The notes: a model not told the origin generated them from the sequence alone. A DNA stretch of 64,000 nt from Peribacillus acanthi (GCF_003073175.1 NZ_QBBX01000003.1:29251-93250), one strand, 5' to 3'; shown: positions 36,674 through 48,845, counted from the first letter of the stretch. Made by a program: numbers and translations.

Positions 36674-38341
36674 ATGAGCTGGACAGGAATTGCTGTGTTT
36701 ATCCAGTTGTTTTTTGGTGTTGTAATTGGTTTGTATTTCTTAAATCTCTTAAAAGGGCAACGTTCCCAAAGAGTGACGATCGATCGTGAATCCCGAAAAG
36801 AAATGGACCAACTAAGAAAAATGCGCTCTATCTCATTAACTGTGCCTCTAGCGGAAAGAGTAAGGCCGGCTAGCTTTGACGATATTGTAGGGCAAACTGA
36901 TGGAATTAAAGCTTTAAAGGCAGCATTGTGTGGTCCGAATCCGCAGCACGTTATCATTTATGGTCCTCCAGGAGTAGGAAAGACAGCTGCTGCAAGACTT
37001 GTGTTGGAGGAAGCAAAAAAGTATGAAAGGTCTCCCTTTAAACGGAATGCGGTTTTCGTTGAGTTAGACGCAACTACAGCCCGATTTGATGAAAGAGGAA
37101 TTGCGGATCCCTTAATAGGTTCGGTCCATGATCCAATTTACCAAGGTGCAGGGGCAATGGGGCAAGCCGGAATCCCTCAGCCAAAACAAGGGGCTGTTTC
37201 AAACGCCCATGGTGGGGTCTTGTTCATTGATGAAATAGGGGAATTGCATCCTATCCAAATGAATAAACTCTTAAAAGTATTAGAGGACCGTAAAGTCCAT
37301 TTTGAAAGTGCCTACTACCAAGAAGAAAACAATGGAATTCCCGCACACATCCATGATATTTTTAAAAATGGTTTGCCTGCGGATTTTCGCTTAATCGGAG
37401 CCACAACACGAACACCAAGTGAAATTCCTGCAGCCATTCGCTCGCGATGTATGGAAGTATTTTTTAGGGAACTGGAACAAGAAGAAATCATAGAAGTAGC
37501 CCAAAATGCTTCAAAGAAAGTTAATATTAAAGTCAGTGAAAATGGAATGACTATCCTTTCTACATACGCAAGAAACGGTCGTGAGGCTGTCAACTTAGTT
37601 CAAACAGCTGCTGGCCTTGCAATCACTGAAAAACGTGACTTTGTGAAAGATGAAGAAATTGAGTGGATCGTCCAAACCAGCCAGTTGAGCCCAAGAATGG
37701 AGCGGAAAATCGGGGAACAATCTAAAATTGGTTTGGTGAATGGTTTAGCGGTTCATGGTCCGAACAGTGGTGCATTGTTGGAAATTGAAGTGACAGTAAT
37801 CGCTGCAAAGGATAAAGGTTCTATCAATATCACTGGAATTGTAGAAGAAGAAAGTATTGGTGGAAGCGGAAAACAAATTAGACGAAAAAGCATGGCAAAA
37901 GGCTCAATCGAAAATGTGGTGACAGTATTAAGATCCATGGGTGTGCCTGCAGACCAATTTGATATTCACGTGAATTTCCCTGGGGGAGTTCCGATAGATG
38001 GACCTTCAGCTGGTATTGCTATGGCTACTGGTATTTACTCTGCGATTTATCGAATTCCTGTCGATCATAAAATCGCCATGACTGGTGAAATGAGCATACA
38101 TGGATCAGTTAAACCGGTTGGAGGAGTGTATCCAAAGGTAAAGGCAGCGAAGTTAGCTGGTGCTGATACAATCATTATTCCTCAAGAAAACATGCAGTCC
38201 ATCTTGAAAGAAATAGAAGGGGTAAAAATTGTTCCTGTCCTTCATTTTAGAGAAGTTTTAGATCTAGCATTAAAGAAGGAAGAACGACCAGAGGATGTCT
38301 TACCCAATCTTACGTTTCCACCTCGTGAAAAGAGTGTCTAA
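36674..38341 (+). CDS. lonB: Forespore ATP-dependent protease LonB
   Basis: A 555-residue Lon-type protease lacking the large N-terminal substrate domain of LonA. An N-terminal hydrophobic helix (IAVFIQLFFGVVIGLYFLNLL) suggests membrane attachment. The AAA+ domain has [15 protein letters not shown] and GVLFIDEIGELH. The protease domain has the catalytic Ser in PIDGPSAGIAMATG and Lys in YPKVKAAKLAGADTI. In B. subtilis it is made in the forespore under sigma-F; a matching promoter is upstream. CAGGAGG precedes the ATG. Confidence 0.94.
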   Translation: MSWTGIAVFIQLFFGVVIGLYFLNLLKGQRSQRVTIDRESRKEMDQLRKMRSISLTVPLAERVRPASFDDIVGQTDGIKALKAALCGPNPQHVIIYGPPGVGKTAAARLVLEEAKKYERSPFKRNAVFVELDATTARFDERGIADPLIGSVHDPIYQGAGAMGQAGIPQPKQGAVSNAHGGVLFIDEIGELHPIQMNKLLKVLEDRKVHFESAYYQEENNGIPAHIHDIFKNGLPADFRLIGATTRTPSEIPAAIRSRCMEVFFRELEQEEIIEVAQNASKKVNIKVSENGMTILSTYARNGREAVNLVQTAAGLAITEKRDFVKDEEIEWIVQTSQLSPRMERKIGEQSKIGLVNGLAVHGPNSGALLEIEVTVIAAKDKGSINITGIVEEESIGGSGKQIRRKSMAKGSIENVVTVLRSMGVPADQFDIHVNFPGGVPIDGPSAGIAMATGIYSAIYRIPVDHKIAMTGEMSIHGSVKPVGGVYPKVKAAKLAGADTIIIPQENMQSILKEIEGVKIVPVLHFREVLDLALKKEERPEDVLPNLTFPPREKSV

Positions 38342-38382
38342 AAAAAGTGCTTCGGTGTAATTCGACACCGAAGCATTTTTTA
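38342..38382 (+). terminator. Terminator of lonB
   Basis: A perfect 11-base-pair stem, TGCTTCGGTGT / ACACCGAAGCA, with a six-base loop and a T-run. Confidence 0.93.
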
Positions 38383-38800
38383 TGAACACCATGAGAATCA
38401 GCCTAGGGTAAATATAGAATTGATGTTTTTAGATACATCTCGGTGTTTCAATAGGGAGCAAGTTTTATGAGTCTTGTAATCCCAACATATAACATGTGAA
38501 TTTGCTGTGATACACATTTTAGACGGGCAGTTTTGGAGATACTAATCGCATACATCTCATAAATTCAAACTGATAGACACACCCTGGCAAATAAGATAGA
38601 ATTGTTAAAAGGTTGAGCAATGCTGAAATGGATGGATGCTTTGTCTTGATTTTCATAATTCCTAATCTTTATGCAGTTGATGAATTTCAGGGAATGCCTT
38701 GGAATTTTTTTTAACATATCGGTATTATTGGTTATCAACATTTCGCTTTATTTTTGGCGTATAGAAAAAAATATCGCTTATTCTTTTGGAGGTATTAGGC
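38383..38800 (+). other. lonB-lonA intergenic region
   Basis: About 418 AT-rich bases with no reading frame I would support. There is no clear CtsR or CIRCE heat-shock operator. A candidate -10 (TATAGA, about 38760) lacks a good -35. TTTGGAGG before 38801 is the lonA ribosome site. Confidence 0.4.
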
Positions 38801-41125
38801 ATGGCTGAACAAAAACAACTCATCGTCCCCCTCCTTCCGCTAAGAGGATTACTCGTTTACCCTACTATGGTCCTGCATTTAGATGTAGGTAGGGACAAGT
38901 CTATTCAGGCTTTGGAAAAAGCAATGGTGGAAGAACATCTTATCTTCTTGACCACTCAAATGGATGTTTCCTTAAACGATCCGAGTGAAGAAGATGTTTA
39001 CACTATGGGAACTTTGACAAAGGTTAAGCAAATGTTAAAGCTTCCTAATGGGACTATCCGTGTTTTAGTCGAAGGTTTATCAAGAGCTGAGGCTATTTCA
39101 ATTCAAGATCATGATACATATATGACTGCTGAATTGTTAACTTATGACGACTCAGAAGAGAAGGATGTCGAACATCAAGCTCTAATGAGAACGCTTCTTG
39201 AATATTTTGAGCAATATATTAAAATGTCCAAGAAAATTTCAGCAGAGACATTTGCATCCACTGCAGATATTGAAGAACCAGGACGACTAGCAGATATTAT
39301 TTCATCTCATTTACCGTTGAAGTTGAAAGAAAAGCAGGAGATTCTTGAAACAATCGACATTAAAAAGCGTCTTGGCAAGGTTATTGATATCATCAATAAT
39401 GAACGTGAAGTGCTTAATTTAGAAAAGAAAATTGGTCAACGTGTAAAGCGATCAATGGAAAGAACACAAAAAGAATATTATCTTCGTGAGCAAATGAAGG
39501 CCATTCAAAAAGAACTTGGAGATAAAGAAGGCAAAACAGGTGAAATTGCCATTTTGACTGAAAAAATCGAAAAGGCTAATATGCCGAATCACATTCAAGA
39601 AACAGCGATGAAGGAATTGGACCGCTATGAAAAGGTACCTTCCAGTTCAGCAGAAAGCGCTGTAATTCGAAACTATCTTGAATGGCTTGTCGCTCTTCCA
39701 TGGTCTAATGCGACGGAGGATAATATCGATATTGCTCGAGCTGAAAAAGTATTGGATAAAGATCACTATGGTTTAGAAAAGGTGAAAGAAAGAGTTTTGG
39801 AGTATTTGGCTGTGCAAAAGTTGACCAACTCTTTAAAAGGACCAATCCTTTGTTTAGCAGGACCTCCTGGAGTAGGAAAAACAAGTTTAGCAAGGTCGAT
39901 TGCAACCTCGTTAAATCGAAATTTTGTCCGTATTTCTTTAGGTGGAGTACGTGATGAATCCGAAATTCGTGGACATCGTCGAACCTATGTTGGTGCAATG
40001 CCAGGTAGAATTATTCAGGGCATGAAAAAAGCTGGGACGATTAATCCAGTATTCCTATTGGATGAAATCGATAAAATGTCCTCTGATTTCAGAGGTGATC
40101 CTTCTTCTGCTATGCTTGAAGTGTTGGACCCAGAGCAAAATCACAACTTTAGTGACCACTATATAGAAGAAACATATGATTTATCGAAAGTGATGTTCAT
40201 TGCCACTGCCAATAACCTAGCAACTATTCCTGGACCATTGCGTGACCGTATGGAAATCATTAATATTGCAGGTTATACGGAACTGGAAAAATTGCATATC
40301 GCAAAAGACCATCTATTACCAAAGCAAATTGCTGAACATGGATTGAAGAAATCACAGCTTCAGATCAAAGATGAAGCGATTCAAAAAATTATTAGATACT
40401 ATACTCGAGAAGCTGGAGTTCGTAGTTTAGAGAGACAGCTTGCGAATGTATGTAGAAAAACGGCAAAAATCATCGTTGCTGGGGATAAGAAAAAGGTCAT
40501 TGTTTCTGATAAAACTGTTGATACTTTCTTAGGTAAACCGAAATTCCGTTATGGTCAGGCTGAAATGGAGGATCAAATCGGCGTTGCAACGGGATTAGCT
40601 TACACGACGGTTGGTGGAGACACCCTTCAGATTGAGGTTTCTCTTTCCCAAGGAAAAGGTAAGCTTGTCTTAACAGGGAAACTGGGTGACGTAATGAAGG
40701 AATCAGCCCAAGCAGCCTTCAGTTATATTCGTTCCAAGCCTGAAGAACTTGGAATTGATAAGAATTTCCATGAAAAATACGACATCCATATCCACGTTCC
40801 TGAAGGAGCAGTACCAAAAGATGGTCCATCTGCGGGTATTACTATTACGACGGCGCTCGTTTCTGCTTTAAGTGGAAAACCTGTCCGAAGAGAAGTAGGT
40901 ATGACAGGAGAGGTAACATTACGTGGTCGCGTATTGCCGATTGGTGGAGTTAAAGAAAAAACATTAAGTGCACATCGAGCAGGTTTAACGAAAATCATTT
41001 TGCCGAAGGATAATGAAAAGGACATAGATGATATCCCTGAAAGCGTAAGAAATGAATTAGAATTTGTCTTAGTATCCCATGTTGATGAGGTATTGAAGCA
41101 AGCATTAGTAGGTGCAAGCAAATGA
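38801..41125 (+). CDS. lonA: ATP-dependent protease La (LonA)
   Basis: A 774-residue Lon protease, identical in length to that of B. subtilis. The N-terminal LAN substrate domain begins [21 protein letters not shown] coiled region follows, then the AAA+ domain with [18 protein letters not shown] and FLLDEIDKM. The protease domain has the catalytic Ser in [15 protein letters not shown] and Lys in [14 protein letters not shown]. It degrades damaged and regulatory cytoplasmic proteins. I chose the ATG at 38801; the TTG at 38786 is part of the TTTGGAGG ribosome site. The stop overlaps ysxC by four bases. Confidence 0.97.
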   Translation: MAEQKQLIVPLLPLRGLLVYPTMVLHLDVGRDKSIQALEKAMVEEHLIFLTTQMDVSLNDPSEEDVYTMGTLTKVKQMLKLPNGTIRVLVEGLSRAEAISIQDHDTYMTAELLTYDDSEEKDVEHQALMRTLLEYFEQYIKMSKKISAETFASTADIEEPGRLADIISSHLPLKLKEKQEILETIDIKKRLGKVIDIINNEREVLNLEKKIGQRVKRSMERTQKEYYLREQMKAIQKELGDKEGKTGEIAILTEKIEKANMPNHIQETAMKELDRYEKVPSSSAESAVIRNYLEWLVALPWSNATEDNIDIARAEKVLDKDHYGLEKVKERVLEYLAVQKLTNSLKGPILCLAGPPGVGKTSLARSIATSLNRNFVRISLGGVRDESEIRGHRRTYVGAMPGRIIQGMKKAGTINPVFLLDEIDKMSSDFRGDPSSAMLEVLDPEQNHNFSDHYIEETYDLSKVMFIATANNLATIPGPLRDRMEIINIAGYTELEKLHIAKDHLLPKQIAEHGLKKSQLQIKDEAIQKIIRYYTREAGVRSLERQLANVCRKTAKIIVAGDKKKVIVSDKTVDTFLGKPKFRYGQAEMEDQIGVATGLAYTTVGGDTLQIEVSLSQGKGKLVLTGKLGDVMKESAQAAFSYIRSKPEELGIDKNFHEKYDIHIHVPEGAVPKDGPSAGITITTALVSALSGKPVRREVGMTGEVTLRGRVLPIGGVKEKTLSAHRAGLTKIILPKDNEKDIDDIPESVRNELEFVLVSHVDEVLKQALVGASK

Positions 41126-41706
41126 AAGTAACACATGCGGATATAGTGATTAGCGCAGTAAAACCAGAGCAATACCCAGAAGGTAATTTACCGGAATTCG
41201 CTCTGGCAGGAAGATCGAATGTTGGAAAGTCTTCCTTCATAAATAAAATGATCAATCGTAAGAATTTAGCAAGAACATCTTCAAAACCTGGTAAAACCCA
41301 GACTTTGAATTTCTACATCATAAATGAAGAAATACACTTTGTAGATGTACCGGGGTATGGGTATGCAAAAGTAAGTAAATCCGAGCGTGAGGCATGGGGA
41401 AGGATGATTGAGACTTACTTCACTGCACGTGAACAGTTAAAAGCTGCCTTATTGATTGTCGATCTTCGTCATCCTCCTTCCAAGGATGATGTGATGATGT
41501 ATGATTTCTTAAAACATCATGGAATCCCGGTAATTATCGTTGCGACAAAAGCCGATAAAATCCCGAAAGGTAAATGGCAAAAGCATCTCAAAGTTGTAAA
41601 AGAGACTTTGGAAATCGAACATGGTGACGAAGTGATTATGTTTTCATCTGAAACAGGGCTTGGCAAGGATGAAGCCTGGTCAGCACTATTTAGACATATG
41701 AAATAG
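41122..41706 (+). CDS. ysxC: Ribosome biogenesis GTP-binding protein YsxC (EngB)
   Basis: A 194-residue essential GTPase. It has G1 [14 protein letters not shown]3 [12 protein letters not shown] and G4 [12 protein letters not shown]. It takes part in assembly of the 50S ribosomal subunit. Its ATG overlaps the lonA stop (ATGA), indicating translational coupling, as in related genomes. Confidence 0.96.
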   Translation: MKVTHADIVISAVKPEQYPEGNLPEFALAGRSNVGKSSFINKMINRKNLARTSSKPGKTQTLNFYIINEEIHFVDVPGYGYAKVSKSEREAWGRMIETYFTAREQLKAALLIVDLRHPPSKDDVMMYDFLKHHGIPVIIVATKADKIPKGKWQKHLKVVKETLEIEHGDEVIMFSSETGLGKDEAWSALFRHMK

Positions 41707-41725
41707 AACTAAATACTGTTTAAAA

Positions 41726-41765
41726 AAAGAAACAGCCGATCTTTTGATTGGCTGTTTCTTTTTTG
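41726..41765. terminator. Terminator between ysxC and the convergent membrane-protein gene
   Basis: AAGAAACAGCC and GGCTGTTTCTT arms with a loop of about 12 bases and T-runs on both strands. Confidence 0.88.
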
Positions 41766-41854
41766 AGTTTTATGAAAGATAAGATTGTATGAATGAACAT
41801 TTATGTAATTGGAAAAAATTAATTATGGGGTCAACTAGAAATTTAGCTTATTAG

Positions 41855-42340
41855 TTATTTTTTTCGGATAAACATTACATAAAAACCAATGCCTATTAAA
41901 ACAAAAGGCCAAAATTTCAATGCTGTATCCATTCCGTTTTCAAGTACACCCATCATCTTAAAGATTCGATCATAGAAAAGGAGAAGGATCGAGACAGTAA
42001 GTAGTAAGATTCCATGGAACATTCCCTTTTTTGTTTTATTGGCTCGTAAAATGAATCCTAAGGCGATAATTAATATGAATACTCCAATGTCATTTGGCCA
42101 AATTTTAAGTTTTCCAACCACGTGAAAATGCAGTCCGAAACCGAATAAAATCACTCCGGGAAGAATACTGTCAAACTCTTTACCCATATATGCTTGCAGT
42201 AAAAAGGCTATGCCTACTATTCCAAGCAATGTTGGCCAGGAATAAAACCCTTCGAAAAGAGTGATTGCGTTTTGTTGCATGAAAAAGTAGAGACCAAATC
42301 CTATTAAAATGACTCCAGGAAAAATATGTTGGGATTTCAT
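41855..42340 (-). CDS. ysxD: LiaI/LiaF-like small membrane protein
   Basis: A 161-residue protein with about seven short hydrophobic segments arranged as repeats of the type IFPGVILIGFGLYF and ILPGVILFGFGLHF, ending in WPFVLIGIGFYVMFIRKK. This is the LiaI-LiaF transmembrane pattern. Genes of this group are often envelope-stress related, but no partner (liaRS-like) is near. The symbol ysxD is given by position, between ysxC and hemA in B. subtilis, rather than by confident sequence match. ATGGAGG precedes the start. Confidence 0.65.
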   Translation of the reverse strand: MKSQHIFPGVILIGFGLYFFMQQNAITLFEGFYSWPTLLGIVGIAFLLQAYMGKEFDSILPGVILFGFGLHFHVVGKLKIWPNDIGVFILIIALGFILRANKTKKGMFHGILLLTVSILLLFYDRIFKMMGVLENGMDTALKFWPFVLIGIGFYVMFIRKK

Positions 42341-42540
42341 AAATTACCTCCATAAAAATCAATTGTAACTGCTTGCAACATCAATACTTTTTTGGTACGG
42401 TACATTAGTAGGTTTATGTCGAATATTGGTGATAAATAGTTGGTTCTATTATTAATAATTAAGGAAAACATTACTGTTTCCATGTTAGCATATGAATTCA
42501 TATTCTGTTCATAATTTTTTCAGGTACGAAACAATGTCCA

Positions 42541-42549
42541 TGATATAAT
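42541..42549 (+). promoter_or_regulatory. Extended -10 promoter of the hem operon
   Basis: TGATATAAT combines a TG dinucleotide with a perfect TATAAT, 49 bases before hemA. The -35 is weak, as is usual for extended -10 promoters. Confidence 0.6.
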
Positions 42550-42597
42550 GGTCATGGAACTTTTATAGTCAAAATTAATTGGGGGTGCGAAGGATAT

Positions 42598-43947
42598 ATG
42601 CATATTTTAGCAGTTGGTCTCAACTATAAAACTGCCCCTGTAGAAATTCGTGAACGTCTATCATTTAATGAAACTGAGCTTGCAGATGCAATGCGAGCAT
42701 TAAATAATAAAAAAAGCATTTTAGAGAATATCATTATTTCTACATGCAATAGAACGGAAATTTACGCGGTTGTCGATCAAATCCATACGGGCCGTTATTA
42801 TATTAAAGAATTCCTTTCCCAATGGTTCAATCTTGAAGTAAGTGAATTTTCACCATTCCTATTCATATATGAGGGTGATGGTGCGGTAGAACACTTATTC
42901 CAAGTGAGCTGTGGGTTGAATTCAATGGTACTTGGAGAAACACAAATCCTTGGTCAAGTACGTTCTAGTTATCTTCTTGGACAAGCTGAACAGACTACAG
43001 GTACAGTGTTCAATCATTTATTTAAACAAGCTATTACTTTAGCAAAGAAAGCTCACGCTGAAACGGAAATCAATACTAATGCTGTTTCTGTAAGCTATGC
43101 AGCAGTAGAGTTAGCTAAAAAAATCTTTGGTTCTTTAGAAAATAAGAATGTACTCGTTTTAGGAGCAGGTAAAATGGGTGAACTTGCCATCCAAAACCTC
43201 TATAGTAACGGTGCAAAAGATGTGACGGTTATTAATCGTACGTTTGAAAAAGCTTTGAATCTTGCAGAGCGTTTCTCGGGCAAAGCAAAACAGCTTCAAG
43301 AATTACAATGTGCATTAGTTGAGGCTGATATCCTTATCTCTTCTACAGGATCCAAGGATTATGTCATCACTAAAGAAATGATGATGCAGGTCAATAAACT
43401 GAGAAAAGGCCGTCCTATTTTCATGGTCGACATTGCTGTCCCGCGTGACCTTGATCCAGATTTAGCAAAGCTTGATAGCATCTTCCTTTATGATATTGAT
43501 GATTTGGAAGGGATTGTAGAAGCTAATCTTCAAGAGCGTAAAAAAGCTGCTGAATCGATTTTGATCATGATTGAAGGCGAAATAGTAGAGTTTAACTCTT
43601 GGATTAATATGCTCGGTGTAGTACCAGTCATTTCTGCTTTACGTGAAAAGGCTTTAGCGATTCAGGCGGACACAATGGATAGCATTGAAAGAAAACTTCC
43701 ACACTTGTCTGAACGTGACATGAAAGTCCTTAACAAGCATACAAAAAGTATCGTAAACCAAATGCTCAAGGATCCAATCATGTTTGCAAAAGAGCTAGCG
43801 GGAAATCAACCTGAAAGTGCAGAAGCTCTTCAGAATTTCATTAAAACTTTTAATATTGAAGAATTGGTGACTAAGCAAACAGCCACTGAGATTCAGCAAC
43901 CAAGTGTAGCAAAAGTAGGATTGAAGCCTGTTCAGGCTCATGCGTAA
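42598..43947 (+). CDS. hemA: Glutamyl-tRNA reductase
   Basis: A 449-residue enzyme that reduces glutamyl-tRNA to glutamate-1-semialdehyde, the first step of C5 heme synthesis. The catalytic cysteine is Cys50 in [21 protein letters not shown] and the NADPH fold [17 protein letters not shown] are present, with a C-terminal dimerisation helix. GGGGGTGCGAAGG precedes the ATG. It heads the hemAXCDBL operon. Confidence 0.97.
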   Translation: MHILAVGLNYKTAPVEIRERLSFNETELADAMRALNNKKSILENIIISTCNRTEIYAVVDQIHTGRYYIKEFLSQWFNLEVSEFSPFLFIYEGDGAVEHLFQVSCGLNSMVLGETQILGQVRSSYLLGQAEQTTGTVFNHLFKQAITLAKKAHAETEINTNAVSVSYAAVELAKKIFGSLENKNVLVLGAGKMGELAIQNLYSNGAKDVTVINRTFEKALNLAERFSGKAKQLQELQCALVEADILISSTGSKDYVITKEMMMQVNKLRKGRPIFMVDIAVPRDLDPDLAKLDSIFLYDIDDLEGIVEANLQERKKAAESILIMIEGEIVEFNSWINMLGVVPVISALREKALAIQADTMDSIERKLPHLSERDMKVLNKHTKSIVNQMLKDPIMFAKELAGNQPESAEALQNFIKTFNIEELVTKQTATEIQQPSVAKVGLKPVQAHA

Positions 43948-43962
43948 GAGAGGCTTCTTCCT

Positions 43963-44796
43963 ATGTTAGAAATGTATATGACAAGATTGCATGAGTTTAC
44001 GGTAGTACTGTATGCGGTAAGTGTGCTCTTATACTTTATTGATTTCCTTCATAATGACCGGAGGGCAAACCGTTTTGCCTTCTGGCTGCTTGCGATTGTT
44101 TGGGTGCTTCAAACAATCTTTTTGTTTCTTTATGTCAAAAAAACTGGAAGATTCCCAGTCTTGACGATTTTTGAAGGGCTATATTTTTACGCTTGGGTAT
44201 TAATTACACTCTCTTTAGCTATTAATAAGTTATTACGGGTGGATTTTACCGTTTTCTTTACGAATGTACTGGGCTTCATTGTTATGGCCATCCATACATT
44301 TGCTCCAGTTCAAGTAGAATCAGAGGTACTTGCCCAAAAACTAGTTTCAGAGTTGCTATTGATTCATATTACGATGGCAATCCTGTCTTATGGTGCATTT
44401 TCACTATCCTTCGTATTTTCCCTTCTCTATTTATTGCAATATGATTTGTTGAAAAGGAAAAAATGGGGAAAGCGCTTAATCCGGTTAGGTGACCTATCAA
44501 AGTTGGAACATATGTCATATGTATTAACAGTGATTGGAGTGCCTATGCTTTTATTAGCATTAATTCTTGGCTTGCAGTGGGCATACATAAAAGTCCCTGA
44601 TGTGAGCTGGTTCGATTCGAAAATCGTTGGGTCATTCATTGTACTCATTTCTTATAGTTGTTATTTATATTTGAGGGTTCGTAAGCAAGTCTACGGAAAA
44701 ACACTTGCCTATTGGAACATCGCTTCATTTTTTATCGTATTAATTAACTTTTTACTATTTGGAAGCTTATCTGCTTTCCATTTTTGGAACACTTAG
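43963..44796 (+). CDS. hemX: HemX membrane protein
   Basis: A 277-residue polytopic protein of the CcsA/cytochrome c assembly type, with eight hydrophobic segments and blocks FEGLYFYAWVLITLSLAINKLL and ELLLIHITMAILSYGAFSLSFVFSLLYL. In B. subtilis HemX negatively affects the level of HemA. The length and neighbours match. The ATG at 43963 has only a weak purine stretch, so translation may be coupled to hemA, 15 bases before. Confidence 0.93.
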   Translation: MLEMYMTRLHEFTVVLYAVSVLLYFIDFLHNDRRANRFAFWLLAIVWVLQTIFLFLYVKKTGRFPVLTIFEGLYFYAWVLITLSLAINKLLRVDFTVFFTNVLGFIVMAIHTFAPVQVESEVLAQKLVSELLLIHITMAILSYGAFSLSFVFSLLYLLQYDLLKRKKWGKRLIRLGDLSKLEHMSYVLTVIGVPMLLLALILGLQWAYIKVPDVSWFDSKIVGSFIVLISYSCYLYLRVRKQVYGKTLAYWNIASFFIVLINFLLFGSLSAFHFWNT

Positions 44797-44805
44797 GAGG
44801 GTCCC

Positions 44806-45738
44806 ATGAGAAAAATTATTGTAGGCTCCAGAAGAAGTAAATTAGCTTTGACGCAGACGAATTGGGTCATTAACCAATTAAAATCCCTTGGGCTGCCATT
44901 TGAATTTGAGGTTAAGGAAATAGTGACTAAAGGTGATCAAATCTTAGATGTCACACTTTCCAAGGTTGGGGGCAAAGGGTTATTCGTTAAAGAAATCGAA
45001 CAAGCTCTTTTAGATAAAGAAATTGATATAGCTGTCCATAGTATGAAAGATATGCCTGCAGTATTGCCAGAGGGACTGACAATTGGTTGTATCCCTTTTA
45101 GGGAAGATCATAGAGATGCGTTAATTTCCAAGGATGGTAAAACATTAGATGAGCTTCCTGCAGGGTCAATCATTGGAACAAGTAGTCTTAGACGTAGTTC
45201 CCAAATTCTTGCGAGAAGACCAGATTTAGAAATTAAATGGATTCGTGGAAACATTGACACTCGTCTTCAAAAATTAAAGGACGAAGATTATGATGCGATT
45301 ATTTTAGCAGCTGCTGGATTAGCTCGGATGGGTTGGAAATCTGAAGTAGTTACAGAATTCTTAGATACAGATTTTTGTTTACCTGCAGTTGGTCAAGGCG
45401 CTTTATCTATTGAATGTCGTGAAGATGACCAAGAACTATTGGCACAACTTAGCAAATTCACCTGCAATAAAACGAAAATCGCTGTTGAAGCGGAACGTGC
45501 TTTTCTTGATAAAATGGAAGGTGGCTGCCAGGTTCCCATTGCCGGTTTCGCTACGGTAGACGATTCCGAAAATGTTACATTAACATCACTTGTGGCAAGC
45601 CCGGATGGAAAAGTCATCTATAAAGAAATGATTTCAGGAAAAGATCCTGTTGAGGTTGGTCATGAAGTAGCTAGTCTACTTTCGAAAGAAGGAGCAAAAG
45701 AATTGATTGACAAGGTTAAAGAGGAGCTGGATAAGTAA
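44806..45738 (+). CDS. hemC: Hydroxymethylbilane synthase (porphobilinogen deaminase)
   Basis: A 310-residue enzyme that joins four porphobilinogens. The start [19 protein letters not shown], the basic [29 protein letters not shown] and the dipyrromethane-cofactor cysteine in [12 protein letters not shown] are visible. TAGGAGG precedes the ATG. Its stop overlaps the hemD start by one base. Confidence 0.97.
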   Translation: MRKIIVGSRRSKLALTQTNWVINQLKSLGLPFEFEVKEIVTKGDQILDVTLSKVGGKGLFVKEIEQALLDKEIDIAVHSMKDMPAVLPEGLTIGCIPFREDHRDALISKDGKTLDELPAGSIIGTSSLRRSSQILARRPDLEIKWIRGNIDTRLQKLKDEDYDAIILAAAGLARMGWKSEVVTEFLDTDFCLPAVGQGALSIECREDDQELLAQLSKFTCNKTKIAVEAERAFLDKMEGGCQVPIAGFATVDDSENVTLTSLVASPDGKVIYKEMISGKDPVEVGHEVASLLSKEGAKELIDKVKEELDK

Positions 45739-46538
45739 TGGATGAACAAGGCTTTCTCCATCAAAAATATGTGTTAATCACAAGAGGAAGCAACCAGTCC
45801 TATGAAATGTCCAGCAAGATTAAACAGCACGGAGGGATTCCTATAGTAATCCCTCTCTTGTCGTTTCAAAAATCAGAAACCAACCGAGAAGAAATCTCCG
45901 CTGTGTTGAACAGGCTCTCGAATTTCGATTGGTTGGTTTTAACGAGTAAAAATGGTGTCGATTATTTTTTCGAATGGTTACAGTGCCTTGAAATCCAAAC
46001 AACATTACCGAAAATAGCAGTCATTGGTGCAAAGACCCTTTCTTACTTACAATCAAAGGGATTTGAAGCAGATTTTATTCCCACTACATATGTTGCTGAA
46101 GTGTTTGTAGAAGAATTTTTAACAATCTTAAAACAAGGGGAACAAGTTTTAATTGCTAAAGGAAATCTTGCGAGGAATATTATTGCCGTTGCCATACGTG
46201 AAAATGGTAATCTTTGCGAAGAAATCATCATGTATGATACCGTAATTCCTGAAGGCAGTGACAGTGCTTTAAAAGACTGTTTAAGTGAAAAAAATATCGA
46301 TGTCATTACTTTTACAAGTTCTTCAGCGATTGACCACTTTATGAAAGTTGTGGAGCACTATCAATTACAAGATTACATACGGAATTCACTGATCGCCTGC
46401 ATTGGTCCAATTGCAAAGGCGACGGCTAATAAACATGGATTGAACGTCGAAATATGTCCGGACGTGTATACCATTGATGGAATGATTGACTCTATGAAAA
46501 GCTATTATTCGAATAAAAATAGGAGGGACTTAGAATGA
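45738..46538 (+). CDS. hemD: Uroporphyrinogen-III synthase
   Basis: A 266-residue protein that cyclises hydroxymethylbilane with inversion of ring D. The family is poorly conserved; [16 protein letters not shown], the [14 protein letters not shown] block and [18 protein letters not shown] support the call, along with position. It overlaps hemC by one base and hemB by four, so translation is coupled. Confidence 0.93.
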   Translation: MDEQGFLHQKYVLITRGSNQSYEMSSKIKQHGGIPIVIPLLSFQKSETNREEISAVLNRLSNFDWLVLTSKNGVDYFFEWLQCLEIQTTLPKIAVIGAKTLSYLQSKGFEADFIPTTYVAEVFVEEFLTILKQGEQVLIAKGNLARNIIAVAIRENGNLCEEIIMYDTVIPEGSDSALKDCLSEKNIDVITFTSSSAIDHFMKVVEHYQLQDYIRNSLIACIGPIAKATANKHGLNVEICPDVYTIDGMIDSMKSYYSNKNRRDLE

Positions 46539-47521
46539 AAGACCTACAGTTCACACGTCATCGAAGATTACGCCAAAACGCGAATATGAGAGCACTGGTA
46601 AGAGAAACATTTTTACGTACGGAAGACTTAATCTATCCAATCTTTATCGCTGCAGGAGAAAATGTGAAAAATGAAGTCACCTCCATGCCAGGAGTGTTTC
46701 AATTATCCTTAGATAAATTCATGGAAGAAGTGGATGAGGCAGTAGAGCTTGGCATCAAATCAGTTATTCTATTTGGTGTACCTTACGATCATGAAAAAGA
46801 TGAAACGGGTACTGGGGCATTCAGCCACAATGGTTTAGTCCAACAAGGAACAAGATTAGTGAAGGAAAAGTATCCTGATTTATTAGTAGTAGCTGATACT
46901 TGTCTATGCGAGTACACAAGTCATGGTCACTGCGGCATTGTAGAAGAGGGCAAAGTACTAAATGACCCAACTCTAGACCTTCTTGCAAAAACGGCTGTCA
47001 GTCAAGTTGAGGCTGGTGCGGATATTATTGCTCCATCCAATATGATGGATGGTTTTGTTGCTGCTATCCGTGCTGGTTTAGATGAAGCTGGATACCATGA
47101 TGTTCCGATTATGTCTTACGCTGTAAAATATTCTTCTGCTTATTACGGACCATTCCGTGATGCAGCTAATAGTGCACCTCAATTCGGCGACCGCAAAGCT
47201 TATCAAATGGATCCTGCAAACCGATTAGAAGCATTACGGGAAGCAGAATCGGATATGATGGAAGGCGCGGACTTCCTAATGGTCAAGCCTGCATTAGCAT
47301 ATATGGATATCATTAGAGATGTGAAAAATTCCTTTAATTTGCCTGTTGTCGCTTACAATGTTAGTGGAGAATACTCCATGATCAAAGCGGCTGCACAGAA
47401 TGGTTGGATTGATGAAAAGAGCATCGTAATGGAAACGTTGACCGGATTAAAGCGTGCTGGTGCAGATTTAATCATCACATATTTTGCAAAAGACGTGGCT
47501 AAATGGGTGAAAGAGCTGTAA
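46535..47521 (+). CDS. hemB: Delta-aminolevulinic acid dehydratase (porphobilinogen synthase)
   Basis: A 328-residue enzyme that condenses two aminolevulinates. The zinc-site cysteines are in [16 protein letters not shown]. The active-site lysines are in [18 protein letters not shown] and [18 protein letters not shown] precedes the ATG, which overlaps the hemD stop. The cysteine-rich metal site indicates a Zn-type enzyme. Confidence 0.97.
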   Translation: MKDLQFTRHRRLRQNANMRALVRETFLRTEDLIYPIFIAAGENVKNEVTSMPGVFQLSLDKFMEEVDEAVELGIKSVILFGVPYDHEKDETGTGAFSHNGLVQQGTRLVKEKYPDLLVVADTCLCEYTSHGHCGIVEEGKVLNDPTLDLLAKTAVSQVEAGADIIAPSNMMDGFVAAIRAGLDEAGYHDVPIMSYAVKYSSAYYGPFRDAANSAPQFGDRKAYQMDPANRLEALREAESDMMEGADFLMVKPALAYMDIIRDVKNSFNLPVVAYNVSGEYSMIKAAAQNGWIDEKSIVMETLTGLKRAGADLIITYFAKDVAKWVKEL

Positions 47522-47551
47522 TTAATTTTATAAGATTAAGGAGACGTTGAT

Positions 47552-48841
47552 ATGAGATCTTTCGAAAAATCAAAGCAAGCGTTTCAGGAAGCAAAGTCAC
47601 TTATGCCAGGTGGAGTAAACAGTCCTGTCCGTGCTTTTAAATCTGTAAATATGGATCCGATTTTCATGGAAAGTGGAAAGGGATCAAAAATTTATGACAT
47701 CGATGGCAATGAATATATCGATTATGTTCTTTCTTGGGGTCCGCTAATCTTAGGACATACAAATGATCATGTTGTAGAGGAAATCAAAAAAGTAGCTGAA
47801 ACGGGAACAAGTTTTGGAGCGCCAACTCTTTTAGAAAACGAACTTGCCAAGCTTGTCATCGAGCGTGTCCCTTCCATTGAAGTTATTCGTATGGTGTCCT
47901 CTGGAACGGAAGCTACCATGAGTGCTCTACGTCTCGCACGCGGATATACTGGAAGAAACAAGATTCTTAAATTTGAAGGATGCTACCATGGCCATGGGGA
48001 TTCCTTATTGATTAAAGCAGGGTCTGGAGTTGCTACTCTTGGACTACCTGATAGTCCGGGAGTGCCTGAAGGTGTGGCAATGAACACAATTACAGTGGCA
48101 TACAATGATCTGGAAAGCGTGAAATATGCCTTCGAGCAATTCGGGGATGATATCGCTGGTATCATTGTAGAGCCGGTTGCAGGAAACATGGGTGTTGTTC
48201 CTCCACAACCTGGATTTTTAGAAGGGTTGCGTGACATTACATCACAATATGGAGCGTTATTAATTTTTGATGAAGTTATGACAGGGTTCCGTGTAGGATA
48301 TAACTGTGCACAAGGCTACTATGGTATCACACCGGATTTAACATGCCTAGGCAAGGTTATTGGTGGAGGACTTCCAGTTGGAGCATATGGTGGTAAAGCT
48401 GAAATCATGGAACAAATTGCCCCAAGCGGTCCTATTTATCAAGCAGGCACACTTTCTGGAAATCCATTAGCGATGGCAGCTGGATATGCTACTTTAAGTC
48501 AGCTAAAGCCTGAACATTATGATGAGTTCAATAAAAAAGCAGACCGACTTGAAGAAGGCATCACTGAAGCTGCGCGTAAATATGACGTCCCTGTATCCTT
48601 TAACCGTGCAGGCTCAATGATCGGATTCTTCTTTACGAATGAAGAAGTAATTAACTACGAAAAAGCAAAAACTTCTAACCTTGAATTCTTTGCAGCATAC
48701 TATCGTGAAATGGCTGAGCAAGGTATCTTCCTACCACCTTCACAATTTGAAGGAATGTTCCTATCAACCGCACATAGCGATGAGGATATTGAGAAGACGA
48801 TAGAAGCAGTTGAAAAATCATTTGCTGCATTAAAAAGATAA
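47552..48841 (+). CDS. hemL: Glutamate-1-semialdehyde 2,1-aminomutase
   Basis: A 429-residue PLP enzyme that makes aminolevulinate. Blocks are [49 protein letters not shown] and the PLP lysine in [26 protein letters not shown] precedes the ATG. It is the last gene of the hem operon before a terminator. The order hemA-X-C-D-B-L therefore encodes glutamyl-tRNA to uroporphyrinogen III in full. Confidence 0.97.
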   Translation: MRSFEKSKQAFQEAKSLMPGGVNSPVRAFKSVNMDPIFMESGKGSKIYDIDGNEYIDYVLSWGPLILGHTNDHVVEEIKKVAETGTSFGAPTLLENELAKLVIERVPSIEVIRMVSSGTEATMSALRLARGYTGRNKILKFEGCYHGHGDSLLIKAGSGVATLGLPDSPGVPEGVAMNTITVAYNDLESVKYAFEQFGDDIAGIIVEPVAGNMGVVPPQPGFLEGLRDITSQYGALLIFDEVMTGFRVGYNCAQGYYGITPDLTCLGKVIGGGLPVGAYGGKAEIMEQIAPSGPIYQAGTLSGNPLAMAAGYATLSQLKPEHYDEFNKKADRLEEGITEAARKYDVPVSFNRAGSMIGFFFTNEEVINYEKAKTSNLEFFAAYYREMAEQGIFLPPSQFEGMFLSTAHSDEDIEKTIEAVEKSFAALKR

Positions 48842-48845
48842 TGAA

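Noticed and set aside
40723-41172. 149-codon antisense frame over lonA and ysxC
   Set aside because: Antisense to a certain protease domain; no sign of independent coding.
42448-42459. ATTATTAATAAT as a PerR box upstream of hemA
   Set aside because: It is a palindrome, but aligns poorly with TTATAATNATTATAA; kept as no more than an AT-rich dyad.
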